Source of the DNA: Homarus americanus
Taxonomy: Eukaryota > Arthropoda > Malacostraca > Decapoda > Nephropidae
Direction of reading: 5' to 3'
Length of the DNA: 64,000 nt
Assembly: GCF_018991925.1 (NCBI RefSeq)
Contig: NW_024736071.1
Coordinates: 11,954,282 to 12,018,281 of the forward strand
In this document: piece by piece, positions 1-11,226 of the stretch
Layout: every line of letters starts with the position of its first letter
How positions within the stretch are numbered: the stretch's first letter is position 1
Notes under the pieces: model-generated
What the model saw: only the letters and a program-made list of their open reading frames with translations
Told to the model about the DNA's origin: nothing
Database searches by the model: none
Program-made: the position numbers and the translations under genes

Positions 1-599
1 AGAGATTTATGATAATGATGAGAGAGAGAGAATGCGCATATACTACTACTACTGCAGGAGGTGCCTGACTCAAGGACCTTTTCATGCCTTCAAATAACCC
101 TTGTATACGCCAGTGTCTCCCCCCCAACACACACACACACACACATATATCTCGTCTCCCTCACCCTCCAAACAGACATACCCTGACCACCTGTGTATCT
201 GTAAGTGGGGACGACTTACGTGTGGCAGATGTTGGTACCTGTTTAGTCCATGAATCACTGTTTAGAGTATGGTAACAGCGCATATTTCCCCCACCCCACA
301 CTCACTTCATCCTGATTAGCAGTCACCTTTGTTATCTGAGTACTGATCTATATGATAATCTGAGTGACATTGTTAAGTGAATAATAAAATAAACTGAACA
401 TAAATTATAAAAAAAACTCTTTAAAATTATTATGAATGATGAAGAATAATTCACATACTTTTTTTTAAATTACTGTGATATAATTTACTCATGAGAAGGT
501 GTAGTAAGGTGTCACAAGAGAGTATATTATGTAATTATGATTATGTAAATAGTTCGAGACACACCTGGTGACACCTGTTAAGTTACCGGTGTGTAGCTG
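1..599. other. AT-rich non-coding stretch with short microsatellites
   Basis: No gene is recognisable here. A short GA run lies near 21-33 and a short CA run near 127-144. The rest is AT-rich unique-looking sequence. The short open frame at 84-275 crosses the CA run and has no recognisable domain. Confidence 0.6.
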
Positions 600-635
600 T
601 CCATTCCCAGCTGGAGGTGATGGTGGTGGTGGTGA

Positions 636-1172
636 TGGAGGGGGAGGGGCTGGAGTGAGGGTCTGTTACAGTGAAGGAGGAGGGGCTGGAGTGAGGGTCT
701 GTCACAGTGAAGGAGGAGGGGCTGGAGTGAGGGTCTGTTACAGTGAAGGAGGAGGGCTGGAGTGAGGTCTGTCACAGTGAAGGAGGAGGGCTGGGTGAGG
801 TCTGTCACAGTGAGGGAGGAGGGGCTGGAGTGAGGGTCTGTTACAGTGGAGGCTGGAGTGAGGTCTGTTACAGTGAGGAGGGGCTGGGTGAGGTCTGTTA
901 CAGTGAGGAGGAGGGCTGGGTGAGGGTCTGTCACAGTGAAGGAGGGCTGGGTGAGGGTCTGTTACAGTGAAGGAGGAGGGCTGGGTGAGGGTCTGTTACA
1001 GTGGGGAGGAGGGCTGGAGTGAGGGTCTGTTACAGTGAAGGAGGAGGGGCTGGGTGAGGGTCTGTTACAGTGAAGGAGGAGGGGCTGGGTGGTCTGTTGC
1101 AGTGAAGGAGGAGGGCTGGAGTGAGGTCTGTTACAGTGAAGGAGGAGGGGCTGGAGTGAGGGTCTGTCACAG
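636..1172. repeat. 36-bp GGA/CTG-rich minisatellite
   Basis: About 15 tandem copies of a 36-bp unit, built from GAAGGAGGAGGGGCTGGAG followed by TGAGGGTCTGTTACAGT. Copies differ by a T/C switch (GTTACAG versus GTCACAG) and by deletions of one to several bases, for example loss of a G in GGGG or of GGAG. The small open frames on both strands are by-products of the 36-bp (3n) period. The run of G triplets makes the plus strand G-quadruplex-prone. Confidence 0.9.
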
Positions 1173-1800
1173 CTTGCTATTATACAGAGCTTGATTGACC
1201 TAAACTAACAGTCTTACCTTATAAGAATGTTACTCCAGACACAAGGTGGACGAACGTTCGTCTGGCGTATAGTCTCTAGTGACGTGTCATTGCAGGGTGA
1301 AGGTCAGCACCAGCGACCGTTACTTGTTTGTTTTGGTGTTGTTGTCATTGGTTGTCATGGTAACGGCCTTTTTCATATAGGAACGCCAGTGTATTATTAT
1401 GGAATGGAGGGAACAACAGACGCTGGGGCTTATTGTGGCAGAGAGAGAGAGAGATGAACCACGACAGGACAATGGCTGTTACCTGTGTCTCTGAGAACAT
1501 AATTATACTCCTTTGGTTAATAATTTAATTTAATTCTGAGGAGTTTGATTGATAAATAATTTACTAGAAAACAGGTGGAAACTTCTCTGATTGTTAAATT
1601 TTATGTAGCTGATTAAATGTAAAGAATAATATAAACTATCCGATTAGTGATTTATTTTACTGAAGCAATTCTATAAGTAAATGTAATGGTAAAATGTGTC
1701 TCAAAAGGCCTGGTCGTCAGTGACAGGCAGTACACTCAGCCAACTTCATTTTCCCAACTGTATGTTACCCATCCACAGCTGGGTCGACTAGGGGGTCCAA
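1173..1800. other. unique-looking non-coding stretch
   Basis: Ordinary AT-rich sequence between the 36-bp minisatellite and the pyrimidine-rich block. It holds only short open frames without recognisable domains and a short GA run near 1440-1453. I see nothing else to support a feature. Confidence 0.5.
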
Positions 1801-2045
1801 CCTTTTGTTTGTTTATTTGTCCACCTCTTCATTCTGTTCTTCCACATCCTCCTTCTCTTGCACCTTTTCACCCCACTCACCTTAAACGACTCCTTCCCCT
1901 CCCTACTTCCCTCTTCTCCCTCCCCCTCCTGTCCCTCCCCCTCCTGTCCCGTGCCCTCAGTATCACGTGACCAACACTTGCACCCACCGTGACTAATTGA
2001 GCCTCCGTTCCTCCTCCTTTCCCCTCAACCCCTACTGGTCTTCAC

Positions 2046-2115
<70 letters not shown>

Positions 2116-2669
2116 TCCCCTCTTCCAATCATCTTTCTCTTACCTGCCTTCCCTTTTCTTTTCCCTTCCACTATCCTCTTCCCCCCCTTTTTTTAGTTTC
2201 TCTTTCCTTTCCTATCTTTTCCTTCATCCACCATTCTTCCTTCTTTATCTCCTGTCATGGTTTTATTTTCTTCCTTTTCACATTCATTGTTACCTACCTC
2301 CTTCTCCTCATCCTCCTTCCTTTTCTATTCCTTCCTCCTTCGTCTACTCCTTCCTCTTTCTCCCCCTTCCCTCCTCCTCCTCCTCCCCCTCCCACACACC
2401 GGGTCGTGGCCTGGCATCTGGTTTTTCCCCTTCATCCTTCCTGACTCTCTCATCTGTTGGTCTTCCTGTCTCCCCTCTTTACCGCTACTGCTTCTTCTTC
2501 TTCTTCTTCTTCGGCGTCTTTTTCTTCATCACTAATTTATGCAACGTTTTCCTCTTCCTTGTCATGTCCGGGTTTTTTCTTTATCTCTCGCTATATTTCT
2601 TACTTTTGTCGCTTCTTCTGTCTCCATGTTCTTTTCTTCTTTTTCGTATTTTTATTTTCCTGGTTTATT

Positions 2670-2754
<85 letters not shown>

Positions 2755-2880
2755 GTTATTCTTCATTTCCTTCTTTTATCGCCTTTAATTACTCTCTTTG
2801 TCTCTTCTATCTTTATTTTCTCCTCTTTCTTGAATCCTTCTCTTCTTCGGCAATATTCTCTCTCTTTTTGTCAATTAAAA
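1800..2880. repeat. pyrimidine-rich block with two long (CT)n tracts
   Basis: Strongly C/T-biased plus strand with two pure CT dinucleotide runs, about 2050-2111 and 2672-2751, plus CTT runs near 2490-2512. Long homopyrimidine runs can form triplex (H-DNA). The 263-, 154- and 124-residue open frames here are Ser/Leu/Phe low-complexity translations of the CT bias, not genes. Confidence 0.85.
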
Positions 2881-3046
2881 TTTTATCAATTTATTTTATT
2901 ATTTTTAATGTAATAAAGTAATTCTTTAACTATTTGTTGTGAAGTCATTTAATTATTTTGACTTTTACTTATTTCCTTTCGTTTTTAATTTGGTAATTGT
3001 TTATTTATTTACTTTATCATCTTATTATTACATTTTATTTTGTAAA

Positions 3047-3097
3047 ACATACATACATACATACATACATACATACATACATACATACATACATACA
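3047..3097. repeat. (ACAT)n microsatellite
   Basis: About 13 uninterrupted ACAT tetranucleotides. The run abuts a 76-bp dispersed repeat that also sits against a microsatellite at its second copy (33.77 kb). Confidence 0.95.
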
Positions 3098-3173
3098 TCT
3101 TGATAAAATCACACGGGAAAAGGGAAACAACGGAGCACCTTAGCTTTCGTCTTTATTCAAGACATCTTCAGAG
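3098..3173 (-). repeat. 76-bp dispersed repeat, copy 1 (hammerhead-like core)
   Basis: 75 of 76 bases match positions 33770-33845 in the same orientation; the single visible difference is CACACGGG versus CACACAGG. On the minus strand it contains CTGAAGA, then a short stem (GTCTT / AAGAC) with a GAATA loop, then GAAA. This resembles the CUGANGA...GAAA core of a hammerhead ribozyme, but there is one extra base before stem II and no convincing stem I. Terminal repeats of Penelope-like elements are known to carry hammerhead motifs, so a Penelope-type origin is an inference only. Confidence 0.7.
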
Positions 3174-3203
3174 ACAGATAGAATGACCGACTGACCAGCC
3201 TAT

Positions 3204-3250
3204 ACATACATACATACATACATACATACATACATTGCATTGCATTGCAT

Positions 3251-3288
<38 letters not shown>

Positions 3289-3290
3289 TG
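3204..3290. repeat. compound microsatellite (ACAT)n-(CATTG)n-(ACAG)n
   Basis: Consecutive runs: ACAT (about 3204-3235), three CATTG pentamers (3232-3248) and ACAG (about 3250-3288). The flanking phrase GACTGACCAGCCTAT occurs on both sides (near 3189 and 3285), so the block looks duplicated around the microsatellite. Confidence 0.85.
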
Positions 3291-3410
3291 ACCAGCCTAT
3301 GCATGCATGCATACATACATATTTGGAAAATGTTATTAATTTTATTACTCAGTTCGTGGTGTATGGTTGACAACACACCACCGGCCTCAAACACTCGTCT
3401 CCTGAGGTCT

Positions 3411-3662
3411 GTGTTAAACCTTTTTGAGGACGATGAGTTAACCTTTTGAGGACAATGTGTATAATATGGACACGAAGTAGTACCTTAAGCTATATAGTCT
3501 TATATTACTCTATTAATTATGTATAGTAATATAAGAATACATAGCTAAAAGGTACTACTTCGTGTCCATATTATACACAATGACTTAACGTTTTGAGGAC
3601 GATGATTTAACCCTTTGAATACTATGATTTAACCCTTGAGGACGATGATTTAACCCTTTGAG
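3411..3662. repeat. short tandem repeat (~22-26 bp, TTAACCCTTTGAGGACGATGA type) split by a MITE
   Basis: Degenerate tandem copies of a unit reading approximately TTAACCCTTTGAGGACGATGA lie on both sides of the hairpin element at 3458-3577 (near 3415-3457 and 3578-3662). The MITE therefore landed inside a pre-existing tandem repeat. Confidence 0.7.
3458..3577. mobile_element. 120-bp hairpin MITE with candidate CAATG target duplication
   Basis: The two ends are inverted copies of each other. The left end starts TGTATAATATGGACACGAAG and the right end is its near-perfect reverse complement ending in CCATATTATACA. The arms extend roughly 50-60 bp with a few mismatches, and the centre is AT-rich. 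A 5-bp CAATG lies directly outside each end (3453-3457 and 3578-3582), consistent with a target-site duplication. No coding capacity, so a non-autonomous DNA element. The superfamily cannot be named from this alone. Confidence 0.75.
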
Positions 3663-3729
3663 GGGAACGGAGAGTAAGGAGAAGGGAGAAGGGAAGGGAG
3701 AGAAGAGAGAGGGCAAGCTATAAGAAGCA

Positions 3730-4172
3730 TAATAGGTGTGTGGGTGTAGAGGTGGGTTGGGTGTAGGTGTAGAGGAAGGAGTGGGTGTAGAGGTGGGTGT
3801 AGGTGTAGAGGAAGGTGTGGGTGTTGGGGTGGGTGGAGTTGTAGGTGTGGGGAAGGTGTAGATGTGGGGTGGGGAGTGTGGGTGTAGAGGGATGGTGTGG
3901 GTGTTGGGGTGGGTGGGTGTAGGTGTGGGGAAGGTGTAGATGTGGGGGTGGGGAGTGTGGGTGTAGAGGATGGTGTGGGTGTTGGGGTGGGTGTGGGTGT
4001 GGGTGTAGGGAAGGTGTAGATGTGGGGTGGGGGGTGTGGGTGTGGGGATGGTGTGGGTGTGGGGTGGGTGGAGGTGTGGGTGTGGGGAAGGTGTGGGTGT
4101 AGGGGTGGGGAGGGTGTAGGTGTAGAGGAAGGTTGGGGTGGGTGTAGGTGTAGAGGAAGGTGTGGGTGTAGC
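3730..4172. repeat. G/T-rich minisatellite (GTGGGTGTAGAGG-type)
   Basis: Irregular tandem array of GTGGGTGTAG, GTGTGGGTGTTGGGGTGGG and GGGGAAGGTGTAGATGTGGGG blocks, ending in a (CAG)n-like GTAGCAGCAGCAGCAGCAG at about 4167-4190. The Pro/Thr/His-rich open frames on the minus strand (204 and 194 residues) are translations of this array. Multiple runs of three to four G make it G-quadruplex-capable. Confidence 0.85.
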
Positions 4173-4496
4173 AGCAGCAGCAGCAGCAGCTGACAACATC
4201 TGGCCACCACAGCCTGGCCTGGGCTCGTCAGCACCTCACCTTCTGTCTCCTCTCTTTATCTCCGCTTAAAAATTCGCTTAAATGAGACGACCCTCAGCCA
4301 GTATACCCATTATAGTCTCTACTCTCTATATCATTATTTATTGGCTAGATCATCAAGCTAGGTGAGGTAACATTATAGCGAGTAACCTTTATGGTCTGCT
4401 GTGCACATTTGGCGCCGAGATGAATTTAGCGTCAGCTGACCGGATGTCCAGCCGACTTCCTTCCACATGCCCGACGCTGGGGGAAGCTAAGTTAGG

Positions 4497-5262
4497 TTGA
4501 TGTGGGTGTATCTATAGTCGGGGTATGTGGTTGGATGTATAATGAGAGGGGTGTGGTTGAATGTATGGTGTGGGGTGTGTGGGTGGATGTGTGGTGGGGT
4601 ATATAGGTGAATGTGTGGTGGGGTGTGTGGGTGGATGTGTATTGGGGGTATGTGTGTGGATGTATGGTGGGGATGTGGTGGGTGAGTAGGTAGTGTGGGT
4701 ATATGAAAAATGGGGGCGTGTGGATGTTTGGGTGTGGATAAGTGGCGGGGACAGTGTGGATGGCGAAAACCTTGTGAGTGGATGAGAACGTGTGGATGAG
4801 TGAAGACATGAGGGAGGATTTGGATGGAGGTAGTGTTGGTGGGTGATGGAGGCTGTGTGGTGGGTATGGGTGAAGGAGGTTGTGTGGGTAGGTATGGGTG
4901 TTGGAGGTTGTGTGGGTGAGTATAGTGGAAGGAGGTTGTGTGAGTAGGTGTGATGGAGGTTGTGGGTAGGTATGGGTGATGGAGGTTGTGTGGGTAGGTA
5001 TGGGTGAAGGAGGTTGTGTGGGTAGGTATGGGTGAAGGAGGTTGTGTGGGTAGGTATGGGTGAAGGGGTTTGTGGGGTAGGTATGGGTGATGGAGGTTGT
5101 GTGGGTAGGTATGGGTGGGGTGTGGGTACGTATGGGTGAAGGAGGTTGTGTGGTAGGTATGGGTGAAGGAGGTTGTGTGGGTAGGTATGGGTGAAGGAGG
5201 TTGTGTGGGTAGGTATGGGTGATGGAGGCTGTGTGGGTGAGAGGATTAGTTGTGAAAGGGTG
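4497..5262. repeat. GTGTGGGTAGGTATGGGTGA-type minisatellite, 28-bp period in its right half
   Basis: The left part (about 4500-4800) is a degenerate GTGTGGGTGGATGTGTGGTGG repeat. The right part (about 4815-5240) is a clearer 28-bp array of GAAGGAGGTT + GTGTGGGTAG + GTATGGGT, roughly 15 copies with deletions. The 331-residue Pro/Thr/His-rich minus-strand open frame is a shadow of this repeat. Confidence 0.85.
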
Positions 5263-5429
5263 AGTTTAAAGGATGGGGAAGGGTGGGGAAGAGTGGGTAT
5301 AGTTGAGTGAGTGGGTAATAGAAAGCAGATGGATAGTGAGGAGCAGGTGGCTAGGTGCCGGTGGGGGGGATGGGTGGTGGGAGTGGGTGGGTAAGGATGA
5401 CGTGACCCCCCCCACCACACACACACATA

Positions 5430-5545
5430 CACGTCTGCAGTATACATCGTCCATGATCTTGTGGCCAAGACCAAAACGAAAGCTGCCAAAGTTCCTGTTC
5501 TTCTCAATGATATGGAAGTTTGTGTACCTTTATCATCACAGACTT
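5430..5545 (-). other. weak exon-like open segment (minus strand)
   Basis: On the minus strand a short non-repetitive reading frame contains HIIEKNRNFGSFRFGLGHK and then IMDDVYCRR. It is followed by GTATGTGTG, a sequence compatible with a splice donor, and preceded by a stop codon. The composition looks more protein-like than the surrounding repeats, but I do not recognise a family and no clear acceptor with a pyrimidine tract is visible. The opposite strand is also open here, so strand choice is uncertain. Confidence 0.2.
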
Positions 5546-5609
5546 CACTGCCTGTGATGTCAATTAATGTCTTTATTTTTCACCCATTTCTCCCTTTTTT
5601 CTTATTCAG

Positions 5610-5699
5610 GTTCTCCAGTTTATCAGACTATACTATACAGTACACCAGCTGGAACAAGAGAGGCGGCGTCATGATCCTCGCTGCGACAGTCACCCCTCG
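5610..5699 (+). other. candidate 90-bp internal exon
   Basis: The segment is preceded by a pyrimidine tract ending TTTTTTCTTATTCAG, a good acceptor, and followed by GTAACG, an acceptable donor. The 90 bases are open in the frame starting at the acceptor (VLQFIRLYYTVHQLEQERRR and so on, 30 codons), ending in HDPRCDSHPS. No domain is recognisable. A chance acceptor/donor pair is possible in 64 kb, so this is only a candidate. Confidence 0.22.
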
Positions 5700-5701
5700 G
5701 T

Positions 5702-6594
5702 AACGCCTCCACCCGTCACCTGCTCAACACTCATCCTTCTAGGGGCTTCACCTGCAGCAGTACCAACAACGGTGACGTCATGGATTAACAGTGACTGTAA
5801 GAGTAACATTAACAATAGTTGTAACACTAAACTCAAATAACTCTGTGCAGGAATACAAAGTCCAATGTAATAATCAGTTTACGAGACCTTCGCCTCACAC
5901 AAGAGAATGAAGGATCGTTCACGATTTGGGATTTTATCCCCGCCTTTTAGAAAGATATTATCTTCTCCTACCACCACCCCTTTATTGTTTATTAAATACT
6001 TTTAGCTTTATTTAACTTTTGTTACATAAACACTTACCATAAACACTTACGCATCCCAGTACAATAACTTCTTTGAATTCTTCAGGTGAGGAGAAATCCC
6101 AGCAGTATGCAGCAAACATTCCCTCTTCGGAGCTCTATGTTGAGGCGCTGGAACAAGTAGCGTGACGCTCTGGTGTCTCAGTGGTTTCCATAAGACTAAA
6201 ACACAACTTGCTCATGAAATTCAGAGCCTCGCAGAGTCTACAAGTTTTGTATTAAAAAAATAGAATACCGGAAAAAGTAAAATCTTCAGCAGGTAAGAGA
6301 ACGCATTACAGGTGTGTCTTTCTCTTATAATAGAGCTGATGTTCACCTTTAACACGTACATCATGTGCTAAAGTTTCAGGAGATGACCAAAAATATTAAG
6401 TATATTTAAATGATAAATATAGGGCGATATTGAATGGTATCACGTGCCAATGTATAGGATCTAACTTCTTTGACAATTTACTGATGGTGTCCACTAATGT
6501 TTGTATTGGAAGACGTCTCTAATAGGTTTAAAATCCTTCACGTGTTAAATACAACAAAGATAAAAAGATAATTATGAAAAAAAAATCAAAATAA
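5702..6594. other. unique-looking non-coding stretch
   Basis: AT-rich sequence between the exon-like segments and array A. No domain-bearing open frame, RNA gene or tandem repeat was seen. Confidence 0.5.
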
Positions 6595-9500
6595 TAGACA
6601 ATACAACAACAAGAACAACAACAGAGGTAACAAAACAAAAAATTCAACAATAACAACAGCACTAAAATAACAACAACAACAACAACAACAGCAGAAACAA
6701 CAACGGCAATAACACAAGCAACACTGAAAACTATAATAACAAATGGGAGAAATACCAGCAGTAGCAGCAATAACAAAGTAAGCAGGAGAAATACCAGCAG
6801 TAGCAGCAACAACAAAGTAAGTAGGAGAAATACCAGCAGTAGCAGCAATAACAAAGAAAGTGGGAGAAATACCAGCAGTAGCGCAATAACAAAGAAAGTA
6901 GGAGAAATACCGCAGTAGCAGCAATAACAAAGTAAGCAGAATACCAGCAGTGGCAGCAATAACAAAGAAAGTGGGAGAAATACCAGCAGTGGCAGCAATA
7001 ACAAAGAAAGGGAGAAATACCAGCAGTGGCAGCAATAACAAAGTAGGAGAAATACCAGCAGTGCAGCAACAACAAAGTAAGCAGGAGAAATACCAGCAGT
7101 AGCAATAACAACACAGTAAGTGGGAAAATAACAGTAGCAGCAACAACACAGTAGAATACCAGCAGTGAGCAACAACACAGTAAGTGGAGAAATACCAATA
7201 GCAGCAGCACAAAAGGGAGAAATACCAGCAGTAGCAGCAATAACAAAGAAAGTGGGAGAAATACCAGCAGTAGCAGCAATAACAAGAAAGTAGAATACCA
7301 GCAGTAGCAGCAATAACAAGTAAGCGGGAGAAATACCAGCAGTGGCAGCAATAACAGAAAGTGGGAGAAATACCAGCAGTAGCAGCAATAACAAAGAAAG
7401 TGGGAGAAATACCAGCAGTAGCAGCAATAACAAAGTAAGCAGGAGAAATACCAGCAGTGGCAGCAACAACAAAAAAAGGAGAATACCAGCAATGGCAGAA
7501 CAACACAGTAAGTGGGAGAAATACCAGCAGTGGCAACAACAACAAGTAGTGGAGAAATACCAGCAGAGTGAGCAACAACAAGTGAAGTAGAATACCAGCA
7601 GTAGCAGAACAACAACACAGTAAGCAGGAGAAATACCAGCAGTAGCAGCAACAACACAGTAAGTAGGAGAAATACCAGCAGTAGCAGCAACAACACAGTA
7701 AGCAGAGAAATACCAGCAGTAGCAGCAACAACACAGTAAGTGGAGAAATACCAGCAGTGGCAGCAACAACACAGTAAGTGGGAGAAATACAACAGTAGCA
7801 GCAATAACACAGTAACAGGAGAAATACCAGCAGTAGCAGCAACAACACAGTAAGCAGGAGAAATACCAGCAGTAGCAGCAACAACACAGTAAGTGGGAGA
7901 AATACCAGCAGATGGCAACAACACAGTAGAAGTGGGGAAAATACCAGCAGTAGCAGCAACAACACAGTAGTAGGAGAAATACCAACAGTAGCAGCAACAA
8001 CACAGTAAGTGGGGAATACCAGCAGTAGCAGCAACAACACAGTAAGTGGGAGATACCAGCAGTAGCAGCAACACAGTGAAGTGGGGTGCCAGCAGTGGCA
8101 GCAACAACACAGTAAGTGGAAATACCAGCATGGCAACAACAACACAGTAAGTAGAAAGCATGGCAAACAGTAAAGATACCAGCAGTAAGCAACAACTAAG
8201 TGGGAGAAATACCAGCAGTGGCAGCAACAACACAGTAAGTGGGAAATACAGCAGTGGCAGCAACAAACAAAGTAAGCAAGAATACCAACAGTAGCAGTAA
8301 TAACAAGTAAGCAGAATACCAGCAGTGGAGCAACAACAAAGTAAGTGGGAGAAATACCAACAGTGGCAGTAATAACAAAGTAAGCAGGAAATACCAGCAG
8401 TAGCAGCAATAACAAAATAAGTGGGAGAAATACCAGCAGTAGCAGAACAAAGTAAGTAGGAGAATACCAGCAGTAGGCAAAGAAAAGCAGGAGAAATACC
8501 AACAGTAGCAGTAATAGCAAATAAGTGGGAAATACAGCAGTAGCAGCAACAACACAGTAAGTGGAGAAATACCATGATAGCAAACAAGTAAGTGGGAATA
8601 CCAGCAGTAGCAGCAACAACACAGTAAGTGGAGATAAGACAACAGTAATGGGAAATACCAGCAGTGGCAACAACACAGTAAGTGGGAGAAATACCAGCAG
8701 TGGCAGCAATAACAAAGGAGGAGAAATACCAGCAGTAGCAGCAACAACCGGAGAAATACCGCAGTAGGCAACAACACAGTAGTGGGAGAAATACCAGCAG
8801 TGGCAGCAACAACAGTGGTAGGAGAAATACCAGCAGTAGCAGCAACAACACAGTGAACAGGAGAAATACCAGCAGTAGCAGCAATAACAAAGTAAGCAGG
8901 AGAAATACCAGCAGTAGCAGCAACAACACAGTGAAGTGGGAGAAATACCAGCAGTAGCAGCAACAACACAGTAGTGGGAGAAATACCAGCATTGGCAGCA
9001 ATAACAAAGTAAGCAGAATACCAGCAGTGGCAGCAATAAAAGAATACGCAGGTTAAATGGAAATACCACAGTAGAGCAATAACAAAGTAAGCGGGAAATA
9101 CCAGCAGTAGCAGCAATAACAAAGTGGCCTTAGAAAACCAGCAGTGGCAGAATAACAGTAAGCAGAATACAGCTAGCAATAACAGTAAGCCTTAGAATAC
9201 ACGTGCAGCAATAACAAGTAAACAGAATACCAGCAGTGGCAGTGATAACAGTGAAGTGGAGAAATACCAGCAGTGGCAACAATAACACAGTAAGGACGCG
9301 GCGAATACAGTAGTGAACGCTAAGCGAGATAATAACAAAGGATATCACAGCATAACATTGCTTAGAAACGCAGTGCAGCAATAACAAAGTAAGCCTTAGA
9401 AATACCAGCAGCAACAACAAAGTAAGCAGAAAACCAGCAGTAGCAGCAATAACAGTAAACAAATACCAGCAGTGCATTAAAGTAAGTGGAGAAATACCAG

Positions 9501-11226
9501 CAGTGCAGTAAACAGTAATGAGATACCAGCAGTGAGGAACAACACAGTAAGTGGAGAAATACCAACAGAAGCAGTAATAACAAAGTAAGCAGAATACCAA
9601 CAGAGCAGTAATAACAAATTGTTTAGAAATACCAGCAGTAGCAGCAATAACAAAGTAAGCAGGAGAAATACCAGCAGTAGCAGCAATAACACAGTAAGTA
9701 GGAGAAATACCAGCAGTAGCAGCAACAACACAGTAAGTAGGAGAAATACCAACAGAAGCAGTAATAACAAAGTAAGCAGGAGAAATACCAACAGAAGCAG
9801 TAATAACAAAGTAAGCAGGAGAAATACCAACAGAAGCAGTAATAACAAATTGAGCCTTAGAAATACCAGCAGTAGCAGCAATAACAAAGTAAGCAGAAAT
9901 ACCAGCAGTAGCAGCAATAACAAAGTAAGCAGAAATACCAGCAGTAGCAGCAATAACAAAGTAAGCCTTAGAAATACCAGCAGTGGCAAGCAATAACAAA
10001 GTAAACAGAATACCAGCAGTGGCAGTAATAACAAAGTAGTGGGAGAAATACCAACAAAACAGTAATAACAAAGAAGGGAGAAATACCAACAGAAGCGTAA
10101 TAAAAAAGAGGAGAAATACCAACAGAAGCAGTAATAACAAATTAAGCCTGAAATACCAGCAGTAGCAGCAATAACAAAGTAAGCGGAGAAATACCAGCAG
10201 TAGCAGCAATAACAAAGTAAGCCTGAAATACCAGCAGTGGCAGCAATAACAAGTAAGCAGGAAAATACCAGCAGTAGCAGCAATAACAAAGTAAGTGGGA
10301 GAAATACCAGCAGTAGCAGCAATAACGCAGTGAAGTAGGAGAAATACCAGCAGTAGCAGCAATAACACAGTAAGTGGGAGAAATACCAACAGAGCAGTGA
10401 TAACAAAGTAAACGGAATCCAGCAGGCAGTATAAAGTAAGCAGGAATACCAACGAGCTGTAATAACAAATTGAACCTTAGAATGCCAGCGTAGCAGCAAT
10501 AACAAAGTGAGCTAGAAATACCAGCAGTAGCAGCAATAACAAAGTAAACAGGAGAAATACAGCAGTGGCAGTAATAACAAAGTAAGTAAGAAATACACCA
10601 GAAGCAGTAATAACAAAGTAAGCAGAATACAACAGAAGTAATAATAACAAAGTAAGCAGGAAATACCAGCAGAAGCTGTAATAACAAATTGAGCCAAATA
10701 CCAGCAGTAGCAGCAATAACAAAGTGCCAATACCAGCAGTGGCAATAACAAAGTAAACAGAATAATAATGGCAATAACACAGTAAGTGAAATACCAGCAG
10801 TGGCAACAACAACACAGTAAGTAGAATACCAACAGAGCAGTAATAACAAAGTAAGCAGGAGAAATACCAACAGAAGCAGTAATAACAAAGTAAGCAGAAT
10901 ACCAGCAAAAGTAATAACAAATTGGCTTGAAATACCGCAGTAGCAGCAATAACAAAGTAAGCAGGAGAAATACCAGCAGTAGCAGCAACAACACAGTAAG
11001 TGGGAGAAATACCAACAGAAGCGGTAATAACAAAGTAAGCAGGAGAAATACCAGCAGGAGCAGTAATAACAAGTAAGCAGGAGAAATACCAACAGAAGCA
11101 GTAATAACAAATTGAGTCTTAAGAAATACCAGCAGTAGCAGTAATAACAAAGTAAGCAGGAGAAATACCAGCAGTAGCAGCAATAACAAAGTAAGCAGGA
11201 GAAATACCAGCAGTAGCAGGAACAAG
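6595..11226. repeat. array A: ~4.6-kb tandem array of a 39-bp CAG/CAA-rich unit
   Basis: A short AAC-rich run (6595-6730) leads into roughly 110-120 copies of a 39-bp unit: AATAACAAAGTAAGCAGGAG + AAATACCAGCAGTAGCAGC. Common variants swap AATAACAAAG for AACAACACAG and GCAGG for GTGGG. A distinct sub-family (about 9550-11120) carries CCAACAGAAGCAGTAATAAC and TTGAGCCTTAG. Because 39 = 3 x 13, both strands stay open over long distances: plus reads VSRRNTSSSSNNK, minus reads hydrophobic CYCWYFS/FVIAATAGISP units. Apparent ORFs of 827, 758, 555 and 440 residues are therefore artefacts. Many copies lack one to three bases, which repeatedly shifts the frame and argues against coding. Confidence 0.95.

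Noticed and set aside
1997..2788. 263-residue plus-strand open frame
   Set aside because: Ser/Leu/Phe low complexity created by CT-rich sequence and (CT)n runs.
3585..5507. Pro/Thr/His-rich minus-strand frames (204, 194, 331 residues)
   Set aside because: Translations of G/T-rich minisatellites. No recognisable domain, although a mucin-like protein was considered.
6586..9069. 827-residue minus-strand open frame and overlapping 758-, 555- and 440-residue frames
   Set aside because: They are translations of a 39-bp (13-codon) tandem repeat that is stop-poor on both strands. There is no domain, the frame is repeatedly shifted by indels, and the composition is extremely biased (Cys/Leu/Tyr/Phe).
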